Notes under the pieces: model-generated | The model's database searches: none | Seen by the model: only the letters and a program-made list of their open reading frames with translations | What the model was told of the DNA's origin: nothing | Part shown: piece after piece, positions 6,350-12,081 of the stretch | How positions within the stretch are numbered: the first letter of the stretch is position 1 | Layout: each line of letters starts with the position of its first letter | Made by a program: the position numbers and the translations under genes | Origin: JAZDJP01 sp043803805 | GTDB taxonomy: Bacteria > Planctomycetota > JAZDJP01 | Direction: 5' to 3' | DNA length: 12,081 bases | Assembly (NCBI GenBank): GCA_043803805.1 | Contig: JAZDJP010000106.1 | Location: 1-12,081, forward strand

Positions 6350-8056
6350 ATGCCCCTCGCCTACAGGATTCACACCGCCCCGTCGGACGCCGCCCTCCGG
6401 CAGGGGGCGCGCATCGGGTCCAACATGGCCATCGTGTATTCCGTCGGCCCGTGCGGAGCACTCCGGTTCGACCGCGACCCGGCGAGCGGCCGGGTGACGG
6501 ACGAATTCCCCATTTATTTCCCGGACTACCCGAAGGTGGGGATCCCTCGCCGCCGGGACGACGCCGCCTGGATCGAGCCGTTCCGGGCGCGTCTCCGCAA
6601 GCGGTGCGACCTCGCGGAATCCCTCGGGGTGACGCCCGTTTTTCATCTGTACGAACCCATGCTTCCCCTCGCTTTCGAGGCGGAATACCCCGATCTCGTG
6701 AAGGTGTGGCAGCGGCCGACCCAGGAGGGAGCGAAGCCGTTCCATACGCTTTTGGATCCCGACCGGGAGGAGACCTGGGCGCTCATCCGGGCGAAGTACC
6801 GGGAGCTCGCCCGGGATTTCCCGAAGGTGGGGATGTACGTCATCACGACGGGGGACACCGCCAGCGCCTTCTGGTGCGTCCCGAAAGCCCGGATGCCGGT
6901 CGCCGACCGCCTCGCCCGGATGGCCCGGGAGGCGCGCGAGGGAATCCGCGAGGCCGGAAGCCGGGCCGTGGTGTGCGTCCGTCTCTGGTGGCGGAATTTC
7001 CCCGACGAACTCTACCGTGACGGCCATCGTCTCATCGGCGAGGTGACCGGGCTCGGGGACGCGGCGGGGGATCTCATGAGCCCCATCGGCCGGCCCCACA
7101 ACGATCCGTCGGTGGTCCTCCCCCGGCTCTTCGAACAGCTTCCGCCCGACGTGCCGGTCATGTACAAGTCCACCCGGATGGACTACCACGAGAACACGCC
7201 GCTCTCCCATGCCCTGGGCCGCTACCCGCGCGACCGCGCCCAGATTCTCGAGATCTCCTACGAGGTGGCCCACGAGACGCCCTTCCGATGGTGCAAGGTC
7301 CGGCACATCCGCAAGGGGCTCGACGCCGTGCGGGAGCACAACCTCGCCGGCTACATGTCGCTCGCCATCAACATGGGCAACAACACCGAGACCGAGGATC
7401 CCGAATCGGGCGGCCTCGGGCGGATGAACACCTGGCTCTTTGAACAGTTGGCGAAGGGCGATATGCGGGACGACGGAGCGCTCGTCGCCACCTGGCTCGA
7501 ACGGGAATTCGGCGCGCCGGCGCCGGCCGTGGTTGTTGCGGCGCTACTCGATGCGGAGGAGCTTGTCAACGACGGACTCCACTGGGGGCGGGGCATCCGC
7601 AACCGGGTCCCCTTCGCCTCCCCCCACACCACCCGGCTCTACTGGATGTTCGACGGATTCATCCAGCCCGATTTCCCGTACAAGATGGCGAACCCGGACC
7701 GGGACACCCTGGAATCCCTTATCCGGACGAAAGAAGCGGCTCACGAGCGTGTGCGGGGGTATCTCGCGAAATTCGACGCCGCCCGGGACGCCATCCCGCC
7801 GAAATTATTCGCCGAAATCCGGGAGGATTTCCAGACGCTCGCCGATGTCATCCTTCTCCAGAAGGATTGGGGCGCGTACATCCTGACGCTCTACGGGATC
7901 GAAAAGGGGGTGTTCCCCGCGGATCGGCCGACGCTCGGCCGGATGTCCCGGCACGCGGAAACGTTCATCCGGAATCTGCTGCGCCTCGCGGACACCCCGG
8001 CGGGCCGCATGGCGCGGGAGGAAATCGCCTTCCCGGACAACTTCCCACTGACGTGA
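6350..8056 (+). CDS. GH67-like cytosolic TIM-barrel protein, putative glycoside hydrolase
   Basis: A 568-residue protein with no signal peptide, preceded by an excellent AGGAGG (6339-6344). Residues 70-345 alternate strand-like and helix-like segments as in a TIM barrel. Conspicuous conserved-looking acidic sites are HLYEPM at 99-104 (Glu102), TTGDTASAFW at 166-175, STRMDYHEN at 274-282 and EISYEVAHETPFRW at 301-314. The stretch INMGNNTETEDP (340-351) followed by NTWLFEQLAKGDMRDD and WLEREFGAP resembles the end of the alpha-glucuronidase (GH67) catalytic domain, where a glycine/asparagine-rich turn precedes a helical domain with an eW..r.FG pattern. The rest (390-568) is helical. Hydrolysis of a uronic-acid-containing oligosaccharide inside the cell is inference from this distant likeness; catalytic residues are not assigned. 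No sugar transporter or other carbohydrate gene is nearby. It is divergent from the M42 gene, with 125 bases between starts. Confidence 0.6.
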   Translation: MPLAYRIHTAPSDAALRQGARIGSNMAIVYSVGPCGALRFDRDPASGRVTDEFPIYFPDYPKVGIPRRRDDAAWIEPFRARLRKRCDLAESLGVTPVFHLYEPMLPLAFEAEYPDLVKVWQRPTQEGAKPFHTLLDPDREETWALIRAKYRELARDFPKVGMYVITTGDTASAFWCVPKARMPVADRLARMAREAREGIREAGSRAVVCVRLWWRNFPDELYRDGHRLIGEVTGLGDAAGDLMSPIGRPHNDPSVVLPRLFEQLPPDVPVMYKSTRMDYHENTPLSHALGRYPRDRAQILEISYEVAHETPFRWCKVRHIRKGLDAVREHNLAGYMSLAINMGNNTETEDPESGGLGRMNTWLFEQLAKGDMRDDGALVATWLEREFGAPAPAVVVAALLDAEELVNDGLHWGRGIRNRVPFASPHTTRLYWMFDGFIQPDFPYKMANPDRDTLESLIRTKEAAHERVRGYLAKFDAARDAIPPKLFAEIREDFQTLADVILLQKDWGAYILTLYGIEKGVFPADRPTLGRMSRHAETFIRNLLRLADTPAGRMAREEIAFPDNFPLT

Positions 8057-8068
8057 CGGAACGAAATG

Positions 8069-8124
8069 GAGTCGGCGAGTCGGCGAGTCAGAGAGTCTGG
8101 GAGTCCAAGAGTCTAAGAGTCAGA
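8069..8124 (+). repeat. Seven perfect-period GAGTCNNN octamers
   Basis: Seven consecutive 8-base units without any indel share the core GAGTC and differ in the last three bases: GGC, GGC, AGA, TGG, CAA, TAA, AGA. The array starts 12 bases after the GH67-like stop codon. The core is not palindromic and the array has no obvious hairpin. Confidence 0.9.
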
Positions 8125-8130
8125 AAACCC

Positions 8131-8241
8131 ATGGAAAAGTGGTGATACATTGATCAACTCGAGGAAATCGTCCTGGCCGTGGCGCGCGGGAAGGCGGATA
8201 AGAAGGCCATCGCCGATCTCTTCCGCCGCCATGCGGGTTGA
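8131..8241 (+). pseudogene. Stop-interrupted remnant of a small protein gene
   Basis: The frame from ATG 8131 reads MEKW, then TGA (8143-8145), then 31 coding-like residues (YIDQLEEIVLAVARGKADKKAIADLFRRHAG) before a TGA at 8239-8241. The second part has strong third-position G/C bias and an amphipathic-helix pattern, unlike the surrounding non-coding DNA. It may be a decayed gene end. A short gene using the ATT at 8149 or an unusual start is less likely, and selenocysteine readthrough is not supported by any visible SECIS structure. I do not recognise the family. Confidence 0.3.
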
Positions 8242-8357
8242 ATCGCACGGGTGACTTCGGCGATGGCACGGCCAGCGTGAACGGAAGCGGGAGGGCGAGG
8301 AAATGAACCATCAGAAAGAATCCACTCAAACATATGTTGTAGAGGTAAATAGCACAT

Positions 8358-8383
8358 CATGACCGCATGATCGCGTGATGGCG
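8358..8383 (+). repeat. CATGAYCG octamer array
   Basis: Three in-phase octamers, CATGACCG, CATGATCG and CGTGATGG, are followed by a partial CG. The core is the same as in the hairpin repeat at 4099-4135, so this core recurs at unrelated loci. Confidence 0.6.
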
Positions 8384-8440
8384 TTTTGCAGATCATGGTT
8401 CTCAGCGCGTCGGAGATGGAACTGCGAACGATGAATGTCG

Positions 8441-8498
8441 TTCCGTGCTTCCGTAGTTTTTCCGTGTTCCCGTGGTGTGATTCCGTGTTCCCGTGGTG
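8441..8498 (-). repeat. NCACGGAA octamer array with an 18-bp direct repeat
   Basis: The 18-base word TTCCGTGTTCCCGTGGTG occurs identically at 8460-8477 and 8481-8498, separated by TGA. Two more units (TTCCGTGC, TTCCGTAG) precede at 8441-8456. On the minus strand the units read CCACGGGA, ACACGGAA, CTACGGAA and GCACGGAA. The array ends six bases before the stop of the convergent radical SAM gene. Confidence 0.8.
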
Positions 8499-8503
8499 GC
8501 GGG

Positions 8504-10042
8504 TCACGTCATCGCCGCGGCATCCCGCACCGGCTCCGTCCGTCCCTCGTCCATCATCCGGGCCGGCAATTCCGGTCGGCGGGTGAACGTCCTCCGTCGG
8601 AACGGGCTCACGAGCAATTTTAAAATATCCGTCCGCTTCATGTGCCGTCCGAACCGGCGTAGCAGCGCGAGCGTCTGGAACGGACGCAGGAAAATCCGGT
8701 GGGCGAACAGCAGCAGGTAGCCCTTCTGCCGGGCCCGGTTCACCACCCGGCTGGGCAGGATGGTCGGATCGATGTCGGAGCACTTGAACCATTTGTACCA
8801 GTCGCGTTCGTCGTCGATGATCCCGCGCTCGACGTACTCCTTCCACAACGGGGTGCCGCGGTAGACGCAGAGGCGGTTGAACCCGAACGTGTCCAGTTTC
8901 AGGCGGGCCGCGAACCGGAAACTCTGCAGGATGTCCGCCTCGGTTTCATGCCGCGATCCCACCAGGAAGAACCCGTGCGTGGTGGCGATCCCGTTCCGCT
9001 TCGCCTCGCTGATCGCGTGCTCGATCTGCGCCAGAGTCTGCCGCTTGCGGAGCTGGTCGAGCACCTTCTGCGTGCCCGCCTCGACGCCGAAGGCGAGAAA
9101 GCCGCAGTTGGCCTTGACCATGATGGGAAGCTGGTCAATGGCCACCGAATCCACACGGCCCTCGCACCCCCAGCGGAATTTCAGCCGGCGGTCAATGATC
9201 CCCTGGCAGATCCCGTTGATCCGCTTCCGGTTCAGTAAAAAATGATCGTCCGTGAGGTAGATCGACCGGTAGCCCGCGTCGCTGAGCTGCTGCATTTCGC
9301 CGAGCACGTGTTCCTCGGACCGGCACCGCCACGTGCCGCCGGCCAGGGAGGGAATGTCGCAGTAGATGCAATTGTAGGGGCAGCCGCGGGAGGTCTGCAT
9401 GGTGCAGAAGCGGTCCAGGGACAGGATGGCCGGGACGTCCAGAGGCATGGACTCGATGTAATCAATCGGCAGGCTTTCGCGGTCGGGATAGGGATACCGG
9501 TTCAGGTCGGAAAGGGGGGGGCGCGGCGCGTTTTCGACAATCCCCTCCCCCGCGCGCCAGACCAGCCCGGCGACCGCCCCGGGATCAGCCAGGTGATCCA
9601 GGTAATCCGGGAGAAGGTCCTCGCCCTCCCCCCGGCCCACGGCATCCGCGGCGGGGCAGTCCGCGAGGATCCGTTCCGCGTTCATGGTGGCGAACACCCC
9701 GCCCAGGATGATGGGCGTGCGAGAGGCAATGGCTTTCAGACATCCGGCCATCCGGCGGGCGGCGGGGTAGGCGGTCGTCGAAAGAAACGAGATCGCGATG
9801 ACGTCCGGGTGTTCCGTGGCAACCTCCCCGGCGATGTCGGTTTCCCTCATCCGCGGGTGGCCGGTGTCGAACATCCGGACGTCGTGGCCCCGCTGGCGGA
9901 GGATGGGGGCCAGCGTCTCGATCCCGATCGGGGGAAACGCCATCACCTGGACCCGCCCCGGGCCGAACCGCCCCGCCGCGAGTTCCGGCGGAAGCAACCG
10001 GCAATAATCGTCGTCACGGACGTAGACGAGAAAAATTTTCAT
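8504..10042 (-). CDS. B12-binding-domain radical SAM protein
   Basis: A 512-residue cytosolic enzyme of the cobalamin-dependent radical SAM class. Residues 1-150 form a Rossmann-like B12-binding domain: FPPIGIETLAPILRQRGHDV (a typical start), FLSTTAYPAARRMA, ILGGVFAT and GRGEGEDL. The radical SAM core begins at about 213 with SRGCPYNCIYCD, whose Cys221, Cys225 and Cys228 bind the 4Fe-4S cluster. Later signatures are YLTDDHF (262-268), FGVEAGTQKVLD (318-329) and HGFFLVGSRHET (356-367). The last 110 residues are helical and basic. Members of this class methylate or rearrange lipids, tetrapyrroles, antibiotics and peptides; the substrate here is unknown. It overlaps maf by ATGA and is the last gene of a dus-maf operon, which gives no clear pathway clue. 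No substrate-biosynthesis genes adjoin it. A run of arginines near 482-489 (FRRRTFTRR) is unusual. Confidence 0.9.
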   Translation of the reverse strand: MKIFLVYVRDDDYCRLLPPELAAGRFGPGRVQVMAFPPIGIETLAPILRQRGHDVRMFDTGHPRMRETDIAGEVATEHPDVIAISFLSTTAYPAARRMAGCLKAIASRTPIILGGVFATMNAERILADCPAADAVGRGEGEDLLPDYLDHLADPGAVAGLVWRAGEGIVENAPRPPLSDLNRYPYPDRESLPIDYIESMPLDVPAILSLDRFCTMQTSRGCPYNCIYCDIPSLAGGTWRCRSEEHVLGEMQQLSDAGYRSIYLTDDHFLLNRKRINGICQGIIDRRLKFRWGCEGRVDSVAIDQLPIMVKANCGFLAFGVEAGTQKVLDQLRKRQTLAQIEHAISEAKRNGIATTHGFFLVGSRHETEADILQSFRFAARLKLDTFGFNRLCVYRGTPLWKEYVERGIIDDERDWYKWFKCSDIDPTILPSRVVNRARQKGYLLLFAHRIFLRPFQTLALLRRFGRHMKRTDILKLLVSPFRRRTFTRRPELPARMMDEGRTEPVRDAAAMT

Positions 10043-10650
10043 TCCGGTTTCCGTTTCGGTTTCCGGCGCGGGATCCGGGGGTGAACCCCGAATTCCGCGA
10101 GCGCCCGCGCGAGGGCGGCGATCGGCAATCCCACGACGTTATCAAAATCCCCGGAAATGTCCCGGACAAATCCCGCGCCCCGCCCCTGGATGGCGTATCC
10201 CCCGGCCTTGCCGAGGGGCTCGCGCGTCGCCGCGTAGGCGGCGATCTCCCGCCGGGACAGCGGGCGCAAGCGCACCCGGGTGGTGATGGCGCGGGTGACT
10301 GATTTCCCCGTGGCGGCGTCCATGACGGTAAAGCCCGTGATGACCGAATGCGTCCGACCGGCGAGGATCGCGAGCATGGACCGCGCCTCCCGGGGGGATC
10401 GCGGCTTGCCGAGGCATTTCCCCGCGAGCGCCACCACCGTGTCGGCGGCGATGACGAGCGCCCCGGGGTGGCGGGCGGCCACGACGCGCGCCTTTTCGCG
10501 GGAGAGGCGCATCGCCCGCGCGCGGGGGGCGCCGCGGACGGTGGATTCGTCGAGGCGGGAGGGCGCCACCCGGAATCGAAGCCCCAAACGCTTGAGCAGG
10601 AATTTCCGCCGGGGGGATTCCGAGGCGAGGAGGATGCGTTTCGTCGTCAT
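10039..10650 (-). CDS. maf: Maf family nucleotide pyrophosphatase (dTTP/UTP-type)
   Basis: House-cleaning enzyme that hydrolyses non-canonical or excess nucleoside triphosphates to monophosphates in the cytoplasm. The 203-residue protein has the Maf start ILLASESPRRKFLLKRLG (Ser10-Arg15 motif), the catalytic-site ADTVV with Asp70, the GKP motif at 81-83, and KAGGYAIQGRG (148-158) followed by NVVGLPI. The last two motifs point to the YhdE (dTTP/UTP) branch rather than the YceF (m7GTP) branch. The C-terminal tail is basic (RIPRRKPKRKPE). Both ends overlap neighbours by four bases (ATGA at 10647-10650 with dus and 10039-10042 with the radical SAM gene), so the three genes are almost surely cotranscribed and translationally coupled. 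Confidence 0.95.
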   Translation of the reverse strand: MTTKRILLASESPRRKFLLKRLGLRFRVAPSRLDESTVRGAPRARAMRLSREKARVVAARHPGALVIAADTVVALAGKCLGKPRSPREARSMLAILAGRTHSVITGFTVMDAATGKSVTRAITTRVRLRPLSRREIAAYAATREPLGKAGGYAIQGRGAGFVRDISGDFDNVVGLPIAALARALAEFGVHPRIPRRKPKRKPE

Positions 10651-11741
10651 GCGCCGGACTCCGGGATCGCGGGGACAGGAATCCCCGGGGGAGCCATGAA
10701 CGACGGCCGCGGCGGAACCGGGGCGAATTTCGGGAGGAGGTTCCCGGCGCTGTCCGAGAACCGCTGCCGCCAGACGCGGTAGTGGGCGAGGGCCGCGTCA
10801 AATTCCGCCTTGTCGTGAAATGTCGAAATGCGGCGCTCGAAATCGGCGGCGGGGCCGAAGCGTCTGGCGTAATACAGCGCGATCTTGCGAAAATTCCGGC
10901 ACCCGACGCGTTCCCCGAGAATTTCGATCATCCAGCGGAGATGACGCGTCATGAAAGCGATGCGGTCCTCGAACGTCGCTTCGGGAAGGATCTCGCCCGT
11001 GTCCAGGTAATGACGTGTCCGGCGGAAGAGGAACGGGTCCAGGATCGCCCCGCGGCCGATGGCCACCCCGGCGCACCCCGTGGCCTCCATCATGAATTTT
11101 GCGGCCTCCGGCGTTGTGACGTCGCCGTTTCCGAAGACGGGGATGCGTTTCACGGCGGCGACCACGGCGCGGATGCCGGCGAGGTCCACGGCGCGGGTGA
11201 AGCCCTGGGCGCGCGTCCGGCCGTGGATGATGATCCCCGCGACCCCGGCGTCCTCGAGGCGCGCGGAGAGATCGGGGGCGGCAAGGGTCTTCGCGTCCGG
11301 GCCGAGGCGCATCTTGCAGGTGACGGGGATCCGCACCGCGCCGGCCACCGCGGCCGCGATCCGGACGGCGACGTCGGGTTCGGACAGTAGCGCCGCGCCC
11401 GCCCCGCGCCGGGTGATTTTCGGCATGGGGCATCCGAAATTGATGTCAATCACGTCCACGCCGAAGGCCTCGAGCCCCGCCGCGGCGTCGCGCAATTCCT
11501 CCGCCACCCGCCCGTAGATCTGCACGGCGAGCGGCCGGTCCTCCGGCCGGGATTCGATGAGCGTCTTCGCCTTCCGGTTCCTCTCGAGGAACGATCGCGC
11601 GTTCACAAGATCCGTTGTCGCGAGGCCCACGCCGCCCAGCGCGCGGATCTCGAGGCGGAACGCAAGCGAGGTGTACCCGGCCAGCGGCGCGAGGACAAGA
11701 TTGGATTTCAATTTCAAGTTTCCCATGAGGAGATGAATCAT
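10647..11741 (-). CDS. dus: tRNA-dihydrouridine synthase, DusB-like
   Basis: FMN-dependent enzyme that reduces specific uridines in the tRNA D-loop to dihydrouridine. The 364-residue protein shows the Dus TIM-barrel signatures in order: LAPLAGYTSLAFR (17-29), INFGCPMPKITRRGAGAALL (100-119) with catalytic Cys104, CKMRLG (142-147), IIHGRTR (171-177), VFGNGDVTT (202-210) and AIGRGAI (227-233). Lys143 and His173 are the likely FMN contacts. The C-terminal helical tRNA-binding domain covers about 255-330, followed by a proline-rich tail. ATG 11726 would give MGNLKLKSNLVL, closer to the usual family start, but ATG 11741 has the slightly better upstream purine signal (GGACGG), so the start is uncertain by five codons. 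First gene of the operon with maf and the radical SAM gene. No good promoter was identified in the 169-base gap before it. Confidence 0.95.
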   Translation of the reverse strand: MIHLLMGNLKLKSNLVLAPLAGYTSLAFRLEIRALGGVGLATTDLVNARSFLERNRKAKTLIESRPEDRPLAVQIYGRVAEELRDAAAGLEAFGVDVIDINFGCPMPKITRRGAGAALLSEPDVAVRIAAAVAGAVRIPVTCKMRLGPDAKTLAAPDLSARLEDAGVAGIIIHGRTRAQGFTRAVDLAGIRAVVAAVKRIPVFGNGDVTTPEAAKFMMEATGCAGVAIGRGAILDPFLFRRTRHYLDTGEILPEATFEDRIAFMTRHLRWMIEILGERVGCRNFRKIALYYARRFGPAADFERRISTFHDKAEFDAALAHYRVWRQRFSDSAGNLLPKFAPVPPRPSFMAPPGIPVPAIPESGA

Positions 11742-11827
11742 AATCCGTCCGCGCGCCGGCGTCCAGACCGGGGTTTCCCAACCGGGGTTGAAAGGAAAAA
11801 ATCAGGAAAACTCGCCGAAACAAGATT

Positions 11828-11848
11828 AGTCGAACCTCCGACCTCTAC
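11828..11848 (-). other. tRNA T-arm-like fragment
   Basis: On the minus strand GTAGAGGTCGGAGGTTCGACT resembles a tRNA variable loop, T-stem 5' side and T-loop (GAGGTC-GGAGG-TTCGANT). The 3' half of the stem (AATCT) does not pair with it, and no anticodon arm or acceptor stem is present. It is at best a remnant, and a chance match is possible. Confidence 0.2.
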
Positions 11849-11875
11849 AAATTCGCACCTCCCTCCGTTTGCGCC

Positions 11876-11904
11876 TTGCCGGCCACGCCTCCGTCCTGCA
11901 CAAT
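11876..11904 (+). promoter_or_regulatory. Candidate promoter giving a nearly leaderless second dus mRNA
   Basis: TTGCCG (11876-11881), a 17-base spacer and CACAAT (11899-11904) each match the consensus at four of six positions. The expected transcription start falls at about 11911, the first base of the ATG. No real Shine-Dalgarno precedes that ATG, which fits a leaderless message. Confidence 0.35.
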
Positions 11905-11910
11905 GCGGGA

Positions 11911-12081
11911 ATGACATCCCCGTTCCCCGCCTCTTTCCGAATCGGTTCCGTCGCGGTGCGGGGCCCCCTGGCGCTCGCCTCGATGGAGGAGCACACGTCG
12001 CTCCCGTTCCGGCTCCTGGCCAGGGAATTCGGCGCGGATCTCGTCGTCACCGAAATGGTTGAACCCGACCGGCTCGTGGCG
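11911..12081 (+). CDS. Second tRNA-dihydrouridine synthase paralogue, N-terminal part
   Basis: The frame from ATG 11911 stays open for 57 codons to the right edge. Residues 9-53 (FRIGSVAVRGPLALASMEEH..., ending ADLVVTEMVEP) align with the Dus N-terminus. The FMN-site loop, normally APMxGxTDxPFR, reads ASMEEHTSLPFR here, so the proline and glycine are replaced by Ser and Glu-Glu-His. I recall this MEEHT variant as a distinct Dus-like branch in planctomycete- and Lentisphaera-type genomes, but could not check. It is divergent from the complete dus (169 bases between starts) and clearly not a recent duplicate. Start chosen because it is the only ATG giving the Dus frame; the ATG at 11903 stops immediately. 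Whether it keeps the catalytic cysteine cannot be seen. Confidence 0.82.
   Translation, partial: MTSPFPASFRIGSVAVRGPLALASMEEHTSLPFRLLAREFGADLVVTEMVEPDRLVA

Larger units (their letters stand above)
8057..8503. other. Gene-poor stretch between convergent genes
   Basis: This 447-base gap between the GH67-like gene and the radical SAM gene contains three short-period repeat arrays (8069-8124, 8358-8383, 8441-8498) and a stop-interrupted coding-like segment (8131-8241). A well-placed Shine-Dalgarno (GGGAGG, 8290-8295) precedes a 19-codon frame (8303-8362, MNHQKESTQTYVVEVNSTS), which I cannot support as a gene. Composition drops sharply around 8300-8360. No intact protein gene, RNA gene or terminator was recognised. 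Confidence 0.7.

Noticed and set aside
6225..6461. 79-residue N-terminal extension of the M42 peptidase
   Set aside because: Ribosome binding site and promoter both lie downstream of it, and it overlaps the GH67-like gene antisense.
8303..8362. 19-codon frame (MNHQKESTQTYVVEVNSTS) with a good Shine-Dalgarno
   Set aside because: Too short, no recognisable family, and it ends in a repeat array; a chance match cannot be excluded.
8358..8383. CRISPR-like array
   Set aside because: Repeats here and elsewhere in the window are 7-8 bp with no unique spacers of 30-40 bp, and no cas genes are present.
8154..8846. Minus-strand open frame with HHGNTE repeats
   Set aside because: It runs through the octamer repeats and an alternative frame of the radical SAM gene; the peptide repeats are a by-product of the DNA repeats.
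11767..11789. Direct repeat ACCGGGGTT at 14-base spacing before the complete dus
   Set aside because: Only nine bases, twice, in GC-rich DNA; could be an operator but there is no symmetry or second site to support it.

Overview
The window is GC-rich (coding regions look roughly two-thirds G+C) and bacterial. It is dominated by translation genes: fmt, rpsB, tsf, one complete and one partial tRNA-dihydrouridine synthase, and maf. Mixed in are a uroporphyrinogen-decarboxylase-family protein, a B12-binding radical SAM protein, a cytosolic GH67-like TIM-barrel protein, a short EF-Ts and a membrane protein with acyl-carrier-like segments. This mix suggests a Gram-negative lineage of the Planctomycetota/Lentisphaerota/Hydrogenedentota/Sumerlaeota kind. 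That placement rests on gene content alone and is weak.

Layout. Positions 1-1489 (minus strand) hold a truncated small membrane protein and fmt. Positions 1660-4928 (plus strand) hold the URO-D-family gene, then rpsB-tsf with its own strong promoter and an ATGA overlap, then a lower-GC gene for an acyl-carrier-like membrane protein. Positions 5076-6224 (minus) encode an M42 aminopeptidase, divergent from a 568-residue GH67-like protein at 6350-8056 (plus). Positions 8057-8503 are a gene-poor stretch full of short-period repeats. Positions 8504-11741 (minus) form a tight operon, dus-maf-radical SAM, with two ATGA overlaps. A second dus paralogue starts divergently at 11911 and runs off the right edge.

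Two things stand out. (1) The protein at 4218-4928 carries an acyl carrier protein in circularly permuted order. Its N-terminus matches ACP from the DSL motif onward, with the phosphopantetheine serine lost. Its C-terminus matches the ACP first helix and stops just before that motif. A second degenerate ACP-like segment, apparently split by a transmembrane hairpin, lies between. (2) Four of the seven intergenic gaps hold clear arrays of short degenerate tandem repeats with a period of exactly 7 or 8 bp and an invariant core of 4-6 bases, and a fifth gap holds a partial copy. At least five unrelated core sequences are used, which resembles the heptanucleotide STRR repeats of filamentous cyanobacteria.

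No mobile element, CRISPR array, rRNA or intact tRNA was seen. A recurring promoter form, TTGACG-N16/17-A/T-rich hexamer, precedes rpsB, the M42 gene and probably the first membrane-protein gene.
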